Position numbers and translations under genes: made by a program
Assembly (NCBI GenBank): GCA_902778265.1
Contig: CACYXI010000076.1
Span: forward strand, 1 to 35,593
Reading direction: 5' to 3'
From: an uncultured Bacteroidales bacterium
GTDB lineage: Bacteria; Bacteroidota; Bacteroidia; Bacteroidales; Bacteroidaceae
DNA: 35,593 bases
Shown here: piece by piece, positions 25,136 through 32,935 of the stretch
How positions within the stretch are numbered: the first letter of the stretch is position 1
Layout: the number at the start of each line of letters is the position of its first letter
Notes under the pieces: model-generated
The model's database searches: none
What the model saw: the letters and a program-made list of their open reading frames with translations, nothing else
Told to the model about the DNA's origin: nothing

Positions 25136-25286
25136 CAGTCTTCTTCCATCCAGACTATACTGTCGGTACCGTGATTGCAACGGTTCGTGCCTCTAAGATA
25201 GTACATAGTAAATGGTACATTGTACATGAAAGTGGCTTGCGGACTTTACCGCCGATCGGGAATTTCACCCTGCCCTGAAGAGTTTG
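25136..25286 (-). promoter_or_regulatory. FMN riboswitch (RFN element)
   Basis: Read on the minus strand, the conserved RFN blocks appear in order: CTTCAGGGCAGGGTGAAATT and CCCGATCGGCGGTAAAGTCC at the 5' end, GCAAGCC, then GGTACCGACAGTATAGTC and TGGATGGAAGAAGACTGAGC at the 3' end. The variable arm between GCAAGCC and GAGGCACGAACC carries a heptad repeat (about 25201-25230). It lies about 135 nt upstream of the TonB-dependent receptor start. FMN binding would normally repress the downstream gene. A -7 box TACTTTTG is at 25325-25332. Confidence 0.93.
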
Positions 25287-25324
25287 CAAAGGCGCGAAAA
25301 CACGCCAAATTTTAAAATCGGGTG

Positions 25325-25332
25325 CAAAAGTA
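25325..25332 (-). promoter_or_regulatory. -7 box (TACTTTTG) upstream of the FMN riboswitch
   Basis: TACTTTTGCACC on the minus strand, giving a start near 25318, about 32 nt before the riboswitch. The -33 box is weak. Confidence 0.55.
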
Positions 25333-25603
25333 ATGATTTTTCTATCAGCAAATTAAAAGGGAATCAAAAACTTTGTTGTTTTAGCAGCAAGCTGCTATTT
25401 ACGGAACAAAAATTATCCAAAATTGCCAGAAAATTTATTCCAAAAAATTTATTTTTTTATAATTTTCTGAGTAAAATTTTCTGGTCATCGTGAATAATTT
25501 TCTGTAAAGCCAAGCAACGAAGTTGCGTTTATTAGGGTATTTTGAATTCGACGAATTCAGGTTTATTTACTCCTAATTTACTTTCCAAAATGGAATTTGC
25601 TTT
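25333..25603. other. Intergenic region between murB and the riboswitch
   Basis: It is AT-rich without a credible gene. It contains two small hairpins, GCAACGAAGTTGC (about 25516) and GAATTCGACGAATTC (about 25544), followed by a TTTACTCCTAATTTACTTTCC repeat copy (about 25562-25588) that recurs around the sigma factor gene. Confidence 0.5.
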
Positions 25604-26680
25604 CTATACGATGTTTACTTCTGGATGGATTTTCACACCGAAGCGGTCGAGGACATCTTTCTGCACCTGATGACAGAGTGCAACGACTTCCTCGCCTGTT
25701 GCTCCACCTTTATTAACAAGTACGAGAGCCTGCTTATCATGCACACCCGCACGACCGAGAGTCTTACCCTTCCAACCACACTGGTCGATTAGCCAACCCG
25801 CAGGGAGCTTTACGGCATTTTCCGTTGGATAATAAGGCATATTAGGATATTTAGCCAACAGTTCATCAAGCTTTTTCTTTGACACTATCGGATTCATGAA
25901 GAAAGAGCCTGCATTTCCCTCCACCTCATAATCGGGAAGCTTGGCATTACGAATATCAATGATAGTATCACGAAGTAGTTGGGCGGTTAATTGTCCATCC
26001 TCTATATTGCATGATATTCCCTTCTCTTCGAGCACCTTACGAATATTGCCATAGTCGAGGTGAGGCGTGAACGTGGTACTTAATTGATAGGTAACATCCG
26101 TTATTATGAAGCGATTTTTCCAATCCTTCTTGAAACGAGACTGACGATAGCCATACTCACATTGCTCATTGGTTATCTCCACAATCTCACCAGTCTCAAG
26201 GTCGAGTGCATGAAGACTGACTATAAAATCCTTTGCCTCAACACCATACGCACCTATATTCTGAACGGCAGAAGCCCCCACCTCACCAGGGATGATACTG
26301 AGGTTCTCCATACCATACAGACCTTGCGAGAGACTCCACGCAATCACATCGTCAACGGTTTCGCCAGAACCCACACAAACACAACTGCGGCCTCTCCCCC
26401 CGCTTTGCACATACTCCGATGTTATCAACATCGGACTTCCCTCCGTAGGGAGGGAGCCGATTCGGCACAGAGTCCTACCCATGATTCGTGAACGAACCAC
26501 GAGACCGTCATAATCGCCTGTTGGTAAGAGATTACTTCCCCTGCCAATAATCAAGAATTTTCCTTGCTTGCGAGCCTCAGCTATCTCACAATAATGTTCC
26601 TTAAGTTCTTCAACCGAAGAGAACTCAAGAAGCGTAGTGCATTTGGCGGAAATGCCGAAAATATTTATCAGTTTATCCAT
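25604..26680 (-). CDS. murB: UDP-N-acetylenolpyruvoylglucosamine reductase MurB with in-frame element insertion
   Basis: MurB is the cytosolic FAD enzyme that makes UDP-N-acetylmuramate for peptidoglycan. The ATG at 26678-26680 gives 358 residues (MDKLINIFGISAKC...). FAD-binding motifs are GKFLIIGRGSNLL (40-52) and SIIPGEVGASAVQNIGAYGV; YGYRQSRFK has the conserved Tyr/Arg. The catalytic Ser lies in GNAGSFFMNPIV, and the C-terminal Glu in HPEVNIV. Residues 71-98 (containing GSLPTEGSPMLITSEYVQSG) are extra compared with normal MurB. They are encoded by a family II arm with a nested cassette (26389-26466), placed where a short turn joins two strands of the FAD domain. Catalytic residues are intact, so function is probably preserved. 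The start codon is 3 nt from element I-D. Confidence 0.95.
   Translation of the reverse strand: MDKLINIFGISAKCTTLLEFSSVEELKEHYCEIAEARKQGKFLIIGRGSNLLPTGDYDGLVVRSRIMGRTLCRIGSLPTEGSPMLITSEYVQSGGRGRSCVCVGSGETVDDVIAWSLSQGLYGMENLSIIPGEVGASAVQNIGAYGVEAKDFIVSLHALDLETGEIVEITNEQCEYGYRQSRFKKDWKNRFIITDVTYQLSTTFTPHLDYGNIRKVLEEKGISCNIEDGQLTAQLLRDTIIDIRNAKLPDYEVEGNAGSFFMNPIVSKKKLDELLAKYPNMPYYPTENAVKLPAGWLIDQCGWKGKTLGRAGVHDKQALVLVNKGGATGEEVVALCHQVQKDVLDRFGVKIHPEVNIV
26389..26466. mobile_element. Family II arm plus nested cassette inside murB (copy II-4)
   Basis: GGCCTCTCCCCCCG, then the short nested cassette CACATACTCCGATGTTATC with AACATCGGACTTCC (26407-26440), then TAGGGAGGGAGCCGATTCG. It is the reverse complement of the right arm of copy II-1 almost base for base and is read in the same frame, giving the shared peptide PMLITSEYVQSGGRG. 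Confidence 0.9.
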
Positions 26681-26683
26681 AGT

Positions 26684-26862
26684 AAGACCCCCCCCCCTTG
26701 CCCCTCCCATAAAGGGAGGGGAGTAGATACAATATATCATTTACTGGAGGGACGCTTTATTACTTTTGTTACACCTTGCAGATACCATATCATTAGACTT
26801 CCCCATAAGCAGACATTACTATCTACTCCCCTCCCTTCATGGGAGGGGCAAGGGGGTGGTCT
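26684..26862. mobile_element. Family I palindromic element (copy I-D) between ROK kinase and murB
   Basis: The left arm begins AGACCCCCCCCCTTGCCCCT, 3 nt from the murB start. The right arm ends GGGGCAAGGGGGTGGTCT, whose complement AGACC supplies the AG of the kinase TAG stop. The core contains TTACTGGAGGGACGCTTTATT, similar to the visible core of copy I-E. Confidence 0.88.
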
Positions 26863-27823
26863 ATTTCACCGCCGCCGCTCCCAATACAGCAGCACCTGCG
26901 CCATTAAGGCCAGACACAAGGAACTTAGCCTTACCCTTGAATACAGGCATCACGTTCTCTTCGTATGCTTTTTTGATAGGATCGAAGAGCAAATCACCAG
27001 CCTTTGTCATTCCGCCGAAGAAGATGAAAGCTTCTGGAGAACAGAATGTTGCGAAGTCGGCACAAGCCTCACCAAGCATCTTGCCTGTGATCTCGTAAAT
27101 TTCCTTTGCCACCTCATCACCCTTGCTTGCAGCTATGCTGACATCAAGCGAGGTTATCTTATCAAGTTCTATCTCACGGAGAAGCGTAGGACGATCAGTA
27201 GAAGATACTATTTCCTTTGCGGTACGAGCCACACCTGTTGCAGAACAATAGGTTTCGAGGCATCCCTTACGACCACAACCACATTGACGACCGTTCTCCC
27301 TACGAACGATGAAGTGACCAAGTTCACCAGCCATACCGTCACATCCATACACCATTTCGCCGTTAATAACGATACCAGAGCCAACGCCTGTACCGAGAGT
27401 GATGACGATGAAGTTCTTCATGCCACGAGCCACACCGTAGGTCATTTCGCCAAGGGCAGCCGCATTAGCATCGTTAGTGAGGTGAACAGGCAGACCGCCA
27501 AGACGGTCAGAGAACATCTTTGCCAATGGCACCTTTGAATCGTGAGCCCAAGGGAGGTTTGGAGCAAACTCGATACAACCGTTGAGATAGTTGCCGTTAG
27601 GTGCACCTGCACCCATGTATTCTATCTTATCAAGACCACCAACCTGCTCTATGATAGGCATAAGGCACTTGATAGCCGCATCAACATAGTCATCTGCAGT
27701 AGCATAGCCGCCAGTCTTCATAGTAGAAGAAGCGATGATGTTACCCTCATGATCAACGATTCCAAATTCAGAGTTAGTTCCACCAAGGTCAAGGCCAATG
27801 GTATATGGTTTTGTCTGGTTCAT
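26861..27823 (-). CDS. ROK family sugar kinase (glucokinase-like)
   Basis: This 320-residue cytosolic kinase has the ATP-binding start GLDLGGTNSEFG (10-21) and the catalytic Asp in TNDANAAALGE (Asp118). The second phosphate loop is ITLGTGVGSGIV, and the ROK zinc site is formed by His170 (GELGHFIV) and Cys181, Cys183, Cys188 (CGCGRKGC). It probably phosphorylates glucose, although N-acetylglucosamine/mannosamine kinases share the fold; the HNxPW-type motif (FAPNLPW) favours hexose. It has its own promoter at 27856-27887 and is followed by murB in the same direction, so the two may be co-transcribed through element I-D. Confidence 0.93.
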   Translation of the reverse strand: MNQTKPYTIGLDLGGTNSEFGIVDHEGNIIASSTMKTGGYATADDYVDAAIKCLMPIIEQVGGLDKIEYMGAGAPNGNYLNGCIEFAPNLPWAHDSKVPLAKMFSDRLGGLPVHLTNDANAAALGEMTYGVARGMKNFIVITLGTGVGSGIVINGEMVYGCDGMAGELGHFIVRRENGRQCGCGRKGCLETYCSATGVARTAKEIVSSTDRPTLLREIELDKITSLDVSIAASKGDEVAKEIYEITGKMLGEACADFATFCSPEAFIFFGGMTKAGDLLFDPIKKAYEENVMPVFKGKAKFLVSGLNGAGAAVLGAAAVK

Positions 27824-27855
27824 ATTTTTTCAAGTTATTTACTAAAAATTCCGTA

Positions 27856-27887
27856 CAAAATTAAGAAAAAACGTGAATACTACAAAG
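27856..27887 (-). promoter_or_regulatory. Promoter of the ROK kinase gene
   Basis: CTTTG (complement of 27883-27887), a 19-nt spacer and TAATTTTG (27856-27863). Confidence 0.7.
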
Positions 27888-27936
27888 TTTTTGGCATTAT
27901 TTTGACAAGAAATGTATGCAATTCGGGAAAAATTAG

Positions 27937-27944
27937 TAATTTTG
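27937..27944 (+). promoter_or_regulatory. -7 box (TAATTTTG) of the LysE-family operon
   Basis: TAATTTTGCAG about 67 nt upstream of the proposed TTG start, divergent from the kinase promoter. No clear -33 box. Confidence 0.55.
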
Positions 27945-28010
27945 CAGTCCGAATCGCAAAAGTGTAAACACTTTAAGGCGTGAACATTCACATTATAAAT
28001 TCAAGATAAA

Positions 28011-28676
28011 TTGCCATTCCCATTCGACCAAATAAATATCCTTGAGCTGTTGCTAAAGGGCATATTCATCGGCGTTGTTGTATCAGCCCCAATGGGACCT
28101 GTTGGTGTGCTCTGTGTTCAGCGTACCCTGAACAAAGGGCGTAGCTATGGTTTCGTAACAGGTATAGGTGCCGCTATCAGCGACATAATTTATGCCTTGC
28201 TCACGGGTTTCGGCATGAGTTTCGTTATGGATCTCATCACCGATCATCAGAATAAATTCTATTTGCAGATATTCGGTAGCATACTGCTATTCATCTTCGG
28301 GCTTTATTGCTTCCGTAGCAACCCGACAAAGAAAATCCATGTCAGCGGAAAGAAGGGAACGCTATTCCACAACGGACTGACGGCATTCATCGTCACCATC
28401 TCTAATCCGCTCATCATCTTCCTCTTCATGGCTTGCTATGCACAAGCGGCATTCGTGGTGCCCGACCATCCATTTGAGATGTCACTCGGCTATGCCAGTA
28501 TCTTCGGTGGTGCCTTGCTATGGTGGTGGGGACTGACCTGGCTGATAGACAAGGTAAGGGAGAAATTCAGCAACAAGAGTATCATCTACATCAACCGACT
28601 AATAGGTAGCATTGTTATGGTGCTCTCCGCAATAATGTTCATAGGAACGGTATTCAATCTATATACTTTTTATTAA
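28011..28676 (+). CDS. LysE/RhtB-family exporter
   Basis: The protein has about 221 residues and six helices. Near the N-terminus is the LysE-family segment GIFIGVVVSAPMGPVGVLCV (about 18-37), followed by RTLNKGRSYGFVTGIGAAIS. Further helices are around 72-90, 115-140, 155-178 and 195-218, with SNPLIIFLFMACYAQA in the middle. It exports small molecules, typically amino acids; the substrate is unknown. No ATG fits, so a TTG start at 28011 (MPFPFDQINILE) is proposed. The DUF4924 gene follows after 7 nt, indicating an operon that may continue to prfC. Confidence 0.88.
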   Translation: MPFPFDQINILELLLKGIFIGVVVSAPMGPVGVLCVQRTLNKGRSYGFVTGIGAAISDIIYALLTGFGMSFVMDLITDHQNKFYLQIFGSILLFIFGLYCFRSNPTKKIHVSGKKGTLFHNGLTAFIVTISNPLIIFLFMACYAQAAFVVPDHPFEMSLGYASIFGGALLWWWGLTWLIDKVREKFSNKSIIYINRLIGSIVMVLSAIMFIGTVFNLYTFY

Positions 28677-28683
28677 GTAACAA

Positions 28684-29232
28684 ATGCTCATAGCCCAGAA
28701 ACTCAGAAAAGAAAATATTGCCGAGTACCTGCTCTACATGTGGCAGGTAGAGGATATTATACGTGCCTACGGTTGCAATCTCCTTCAGATAAAGAAAGAG
28801 TATATCTCACGTTTCGACTGTACCGACGAGCAGAAGGAGGAGATGGTAGACTGGTATGGCAACCTTATTCGCATGATTAATCAGGAGGGATGCCGCGAGA
28901 AAGGGCATATCCAGATCAACAAGCTCGTGCTGCAACAGCTATCAGAACTGCACGTTCAGTTGCTCGACAGTCCTAAGTTCCCTTTCTACAGCACGGAATA
29001 CTACAAGGTTCTTCCATTCATCGTTGAGCTTCGTCAGAAAAACTCTAACGGAGAGGCTGCAGGTGAGATTGAGACTTGCTTCAACGCCCTCTACGGCACT
29101 ATGCTCCTTCGCTTGCAGAACAAGGAGATAACCCAGAACACAGCCAATGCCGTAAAGGAGATAACCACCTTCATCGGTATGCTCAACGACTATTATTTTA
29201 AGGAAAAAGAAGATCCAAAGTTCTGGGACTAA
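28684..29232 (+). CDS. DUF4924 family protein
   Basis: This 182-residue helical cytosolic protein starts MLIAQKLRKENIAEYLLYMW. The opening QKLRKENIAEYLLYMWQVED and the Asn/Tyr/Trp pattern EEMVDWYGNLIRMI are recognisable DUF4924 features as I recall them from Bacteroidota. The C-terminus is VKEITTFIGMLNDYYFKEKE. There is no catalytic motif and the function is unknown. It sits 7 nt after the LysE-type gene and 166 nt before prfC, separated from prfC by a family II element. Confidence 0.85.
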   Translation: MLIAQKLRKENIAEYLLYMWQVEDIIRAYGCNLLQIKKEYISRFDCTDEQKEEMVDWYGNLIRMINQEGCREKGHIQINKLVLQQLSELHVQLLDSPKFPFYSTEYYKVLPFIVELRQKNSNGEAAGEIETCFNALYGTMLLRLQNKEITQNTANAVKEITTFIGMLNDYYFKEKEDPKFWD

Positions 29233-29239
29233 AAAGCGA

Positions 29240-29396
29240 GGCCTCTCCCCCCGCCCTCCCCCATAGGGAGGGAGCCGGAGCGCTAAGAGGCAAACTAATA
29301 AATATACATAATTTGATAATTTTAATTTAGATAAATAGACAAGCCCCCATCGCCGAATCGGCTCCCTCCCTACGGGGGAGGGCGGGGGGAGAGGCC
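29240..29396. mobile_element. Family II palindromic element (copy II-5) filling the DUF4924-prfC spacer
   Basis: The left arm starts GGCCTCTCCCCCCGCCCTCC at 29240, 8 nt after the stop. The right arm (about 29354-29396) ends GGGGGGAGAGGCC, 2 nt before the prfC ATG. The AT-rich core is about 70 bp. No nested cassette. Confidence 0.88.
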
Positions 29397-29398
29397 GT

Positions 29399-30997
29399 AT
29401 GAACAAAGAAATAGAAAGAAGACGCACCTTTGCGATTATCTCTCACCCGGATGCGGGTAAGACAACACTTACCGAGAAGTTTTTGCTTTTCGGCGGACAG
29501 ATTCAGGTAGCCGGAGCAGTTAAGAACAATAAGATTCGTAAGACCGCTACCAGCGACTGGATGGATATTGAGAAGCAGCGTGGTATCTCCGTATCAACAT
29601 CCGTGATGGAGTTTGACTACCTTCCTGATGCCGAACAGACAGAAGGTGCGCTCCCATATAAGGTGAACATCCTCGACACCCCTGGTCACCAGGACTTCGC
29701 CGAGGACACATACCGCACACTCACAGCCGTTGACTCTGCCATCATTGTGGTAGATGGTGCAAAGGGTGTGGAGGCTCAGACACGTAAGCTCATGGAGGTC
29801 TGCCGTATGCGCAACACTCCTGTTATCATCTTTATCAATAAGATGGACCGTGAAGGTCGTGATCCATTCGACCTTCTTGATGAACTTGAGGAAGAACTTC
29901 AGATCAAGGTTCGCCCTCTCTCATGGCCTATCAATCAGGGTGCTAAGTTCAAGGGTGTATATAACATCTACGAGAATCAGCTAAACCTCTTCACTCCTGA
30001 TAAGCAGCGTGTTACAGAAAAGGTAGCTGTTGACATCAATTCTGACGAACTTGACCAGACTGTTGGCGATCAGGATGCAAACAAGCTCCGCGAGGATCTC
30101 GAACTCGTGGATGGTGTATATCCAGAGTTTGATGTTGAGACCTACCGCTCTGCCGAGGTAGCGCCTGTATTCTTTGGTTCTGCACTCAACAACTTTGGTG
30201 TTCAGGAACTTCTCGACTGTTTCGTAAAGATTGCGCCATCGCCAAAGCCAACAAAGGCAGAGGAGCGTATGGTAAGCCCTGATGAAAATAAGTTTACAGG
30301 CTTCATCTTTAAGATTACAGCCAACATCGACCCTAACCATCGCTCTTGTATTGCATTCTGTAAGGTTTGCTCTGGCAAGTTCGTAAGAAATGCCCCTTAC
30401 CTCCACGTAGGAATGGGCAAGACCGTCCGTTTCTCTTCTCCAACCCAGTTCATGGCACAGCGTAAGTCAACAATCGACGAGGCATGGGCTGGTGACATCG
30501 TAGGTCTGCCAGATAATGGTATCTTCAAGATCGGCGACACTCTTACCGAGGGCGAGAAGATTCATTTCCGCGGTCTCCCTTCATTCTCTCCTGAGTTGTT
30601 CAAGTATATTGAGAATGACGATCCTATGAAATCAAAGCAGTTCCAAAAGGGACTTGAGCAGTTGATGAACGAGGGTGTTGCCCAGTTGTTCGTTAATCAG
30701 TTTAATGGTCGCAGAATCGTGGGTACTGTTGGTCAGCTTCAGTTTGAGGTTATCCAGTACCGTCTTGAGAACGAGTACAATGCCAAGTGTCGTTGGGAGC
30801 CTGTTCATCTGCATAAGGCTTGCTGGATTGAGAGCGACGATGCACAGGAACTTGAGGCATTCAAGAAGCGTAAGTATCAGTACATGGCAAAGGACAAGGA
30901 CGGTCGTGACGTCTTCCTTGCCGACTCTGGCTACGTTCTCTCTATGGCTCAGCAGGACTTCGAGAATATCAAGTTCCACTTTACGAGTGAGTTCTAA
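29399..30997 (+). CDS. prfC: Peptide chain release factor 3
   Basis: RF3 is a translational GTPase that recycles RF1/RF2 from ribosomes after termination. The length is 532 residues. G1 is [14 protein letters not shown] (15-28), switch I includes [16 protein letters not shown]3 is [16 protein letters not shown], and G4 is [10 protein letters not shown]. The C-terminal domains contain [17 protein letters not shown] as in RF3/EF-G domain III. The ATG is 2 nt after element II-5; the element end GGGGGGAGAGG provides a purine-rich sequence 5-10 nt before the start that could act as a Shine-Dalgarno. Confidence 0.97.
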   Translation: MNKEIERRRTFAIISHPDAGKTTLTEKFLLFGGQIQVAGAVKNNKIRKTATSDWMDIEKQRGISVSTSVMEFDYLPDAEQTEGALPYKVNILDTPGHQDFAEDTYRTLTAVDSAIIVVDGAKGVEAQTRKLMEVCRMRNTPVIIFINKMDREGRDPFDLLDELEEELQIKVRPLSWPINQGAKFKGVYNIYENQLNLFTPDKQRVTEKVAVDINSDELDQTVGDQDANKLREDLELVDGVYPEFDVETYRSAEVAPVFFGSALNNFGVQELLDCFVKIAPSPKPTKAEERMVSPDENKFTGFIFKITANIDPNHRSCIAFCKVCSGKFVRNAPYLHVGMGKTVRFSSPTQFMAQRKSTIDEAWAGDIVGLPDNGIFKIGDTLTEGEKIHFRGLPSFSPELFKYIENDDPMKSKQFQKGLEQLMNEGVAQLFVNQFNGRRIVGTVGQLQFEVIQYRLENEYNAKCRWEPVHLHKACWIESDDAQELEAFKKRKYQYMAKDKDGRDVFLADSGYVLSMAQQDFENIKFHFTSEF

Positions 30998-31003
30998 TTA
31001 AGT

Positions 31004-31108
31004 GAAAAGTGAAGAGTGAATAGTGAAAAATTTAAGTTTGTTTTGATGTAAAAGAATATCGAAAAACTTGTTACTTAAATTCTTCACTTTTCACTCTTCA
31101 CTCTTAGT
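31004..31108. repeat. Inverted heptad repeat element between prfC and the MBL gene
   Basis: AAGTGAA-AAGTGAA-GAGTGAA-TAGTGAA at the left and CTTCACT-TTTCACT-CTTCACT-CTTAG at the right form inverted arms of four 7-bp units around a roughly 45-bp core. It would act as a 3' hairpin for prfC and a 5' leader for the next gene. Confidence 0.8.
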
Positions 31109-31116
31109 TTTAAATT

Positions 31117-32016
31117 ATGAAACTAACTTTCCTCGGAACAGGAACCTCAATCGGCGTACCGGCAATAGGATGCCAATGTGAGGTATGTCGCAGTACAGAA
31201 CCACGCGACAAGCGATTGCGTCAGTCTGCATTTCTTGAGACTGACGGCGGTATTCGTGTGCTCATAGACTGCGGACCAGACTTCCGTCAGCAGACTACCC
31301 GATTTCCGTTCACAAAGCTTGATGCGGTCGTTATCAGCCATATCCATTTCGATCATGTGGCAGGTATTGACGACCTCCGACCATATTGTATGTTCGGCGA
31401 TGTGGATATCTATTGCCAGGATGATGTGGCGCAGGCTCTTCACCAAACCATGCCCTACTGTTTCAAGGAAAACCTATACCCAGGTGTGCCACACCTAAAC
31501 CTCCACACCATAGAACCTCACAAGCCATTCATCGTGAGAAGAGACAACGAGGTAGTGGCTAAATTTCCTCCAAGCGGTTCAAACCTCCAAGGTGTCATCA
31601 ACAAGGAAGGACGTACAATTTCGGTGCCCCCTGCCACAGACACACTCGAAATTACTCCTATCCGAGTAATGCACGGCAATATGCCAATCCTCGGCTATAT
31701 CTTTAGGGAACAAGCCAACACCTATCAACCATCACCTAACACACAAAGCATAGCCTATATAACGGACATGAAGAGCATCGAGGATTCAGAATATGAACAC
31801 CTCCACGACATTGACATCCTCGTTGTGAATGCCCTCCGCTTTGAGAAACCGCACCACAGCCACCAGTTGGTTGATGATGCCATAGCCGTAAGCCGTCGCA
31901 TAGGTGCAAAGCGAACATATCTCATCCACCTCACCCACGACATCGGCACTCACGAGATTGCCAACAGCCGATTGCCAGAGGGATTCCAGTTCGCCTACGA
32001 CTGTCTGGAAATTTAA
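31117..32016 (+). CDS. Metallo-beta-lactamase-fold hydrolase (PhnP/RNase Z-like subgroup)
   Basis: The 299-residue cytosolic protein has an MBL fold. The metal motif SHIHFDHVAGID is at 74-85 (His75, His77, Asp79, His80), preceded by MKLTFLGTGTSIGVPAIGCQ and a Cys pattern (CQCEVC, 19-24) seen in PhnP-like enzymes. Later metal ligands are likely His187-type (VMHGNMPILGY) and a C-terminal HLTHDIGTH. Members hydrolyse cyclic phosphodiester or related small substrates; the exact reaction is unknown. The gene follows an inverted heptad element and is followed by a strong terminator. Confidence 0.88.
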   Translation: MKLTFLGTGTSIGVPAIGCQCEVCRSTEPRDKRLRQSAFLETDGGIRVLIDCGPDFRQQTTRFPFTKLDAVVISHIHFDHVAGIDDLRPYCMFGDVDIYCQDDVAQALHQTMPYCFKENLYPGVPHLNLHTIEPHKPFIVRRDNEVVAKFPPSGSNLQGVINKEGRTISVPPATDTLEITPIRVMHGNMPILGYIFREQANTYQPSPNTQSIAYITDMKSIEDSEYEHLHDIDILVVNALRFEKPHHSHQLVDDAIAVSRRIGAKRTYLIHLTHDIGTHEIANSRLPEGFQFAYDCLEI

Positions 32017-32030
32017 CTCGGGAAATAATA

Positions 32031-32098
32031 AACGCAAAGACGCGAAGACACAGAGACAACAAAAAAAACTTCGCGACTTTGCGACTTTGCGTTTTTTA
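32031..32098 (+). terminator. Terminator after the MBL gene
   Basis: AACGCAAAGACGCGAAG pairs with CTTCGCGACTTTGCG, followed by ACTTTGCG and TTTTTTA. The stem arms contain an 8-bp repeat. Confidence 0.75.
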
Positions 32099-32158
32099 TA
32101 ATTTACTGATTTAATTTACCCCAATTTACTTTCCCAAACAAAGGAGCGCAAGCTCCGA
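32098..32158. repeat. AATTTACT-type repeat with a small GCAA-loop hairpin, upstream of the sigma gene
   Basis: AATTTACTGATTTAATTTAC followed by CAATTTACTTTCC, then GGAGCGCAAGCTCC, a stem closed by a GCAA loop. Copies recur at about 22541-22580, 25562-25588, 32760-32805 (inverted) and 32848-32915. Confidence 0.7.
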
Positions 32159-32230
32159 AAAACACTTTTTTTGAAAATTTTCTACTAAACCGACTTAACC
32201 TTTTCCCATTTCCTACGCTATTACTACAGA

Positions 32231-32749
32231 ATGACCCAAGAAGAGTTTGAACATATAGCCCCAGCACTCCGAGAGCTGATGCTCTCGGTAGGTCGCAGTT
32301 TCTTCGGCAACGACGATGATGCCGAGGACGTTGCACAAGAGGGACTGGTAGCTCTCCTACGGTTCATCGACAGAATGGATGCCGCCTCCAAGCACGAGGC
32401 TCTCGCCATAAGGGTGGCAAAGCATTGCTGCATGGATATTGTGAGGAAAAGGAAATCCAACCTCTTCGTATCTGGCAGACAAGCCGAAGACATAGCGCCA
32501 CCAGGACGTGACGTAGGTGCCTCGCCACATGAGGATCTTGAAGCTAAGGAACTGCATCAAGCCATGAACCAAGCAGTACAGAACCTCAAGCCAAGCGAGC
32601 GCCGACTCTTCGAGATGCGACAGATAGAAGGTCTCCCACTCGATGAAATTTCCAAACAGACGAACATCGCGAAGCCCTCAATAAAAAGCATCGTCTCTGC
32701 TGCGAGGAAGAAAGTCTTCGAGGAAATTAAGGAAAGACTTAGAAAGTAA
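32231..32749 (+). CDS. ECF-type RNA polymerase sigma factor
   Basis: This 172-residue cytosolic sigma-70 family protein has region 2 at about residues 10-78 (FFGNDDDAEDVAQEGLVALL, then ALAIRVAKHCCMDIVRKRKS). Region 4 is at about 115-168 (LKPSERRLFEMRQIEGLPLD, EISKQTNIAKPSIKSIVSAA). Region 3 is absent, as expected for ECF sigmas. The linker is acidic. A putative anti-sigma gene lies 186 nt downstream with a repeat-filled spacer. The target promoter motif and the signal are unknown. Confidence 0.9.
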   Translation: MTQEEFEHIAPALRELMLSVGRSFFGNDDDAEDVAQEGLVALLRFIDRMDAASKHEALAIRVAKHCCMDIVRKRKSNLFVSGRQAEDIAPPGRDVGASPHEDLEAKELHQAMNQAVQNLKPSERRLFEMRQIEGLPLDEISKQTNIAKPSIKSIVSAARKKVFEEIKERLRK

Positions 32750-32915
32750 ATTCCTTTCGGTGATTTTTTAGAAAGTAAATTAGGAGTAAATTAAATCAGT
32801 AAATTACGAGAGCGACATCCGTCGCTTGGAAATGCTGAAAAAAAATAATTTACTGAAAAATAATTTACTGAATTAATTTACTACTAATTTACTTTCCTCA
32901 CACAGGGCGCAAGCC
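32750..32915. repeat. Inverted pair of AATTTACT repeats between sigma and anti-sigma genes
   Basis: GAAAGTAAATTAGGAGTAAA with TTAAATCAGTAAATTAC (about 32770-32807) faces AATTTACTGAATTAATTTAC with TACTAATTTACTTTCC (about 32865-32897). Between them is the AGCGACATCCGTCGCT hairpin, and beyond them GGGCGCAAGCCC with a GCAA loop. The spacer can therefore fold into a long stem separating the two genes. Confidence 0.7.
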
Positions 32916-32935
32916 CAATTTAAAGTATTAACGTT

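Noticed and set aside
26564-27538. Long plus-strand frame opposite murB and the ROK kinase
   Set aside because: It is antisense to conserved genes and includes both arms of element I-D translated as Ser/Pro-rich sequence.
31560-31650. Extra segment in the MBL hydrolase as another element insertion
   Set aside because: Its DNA shows no similarity to the arms or cassette of families I-III; it is probably a natural loop.
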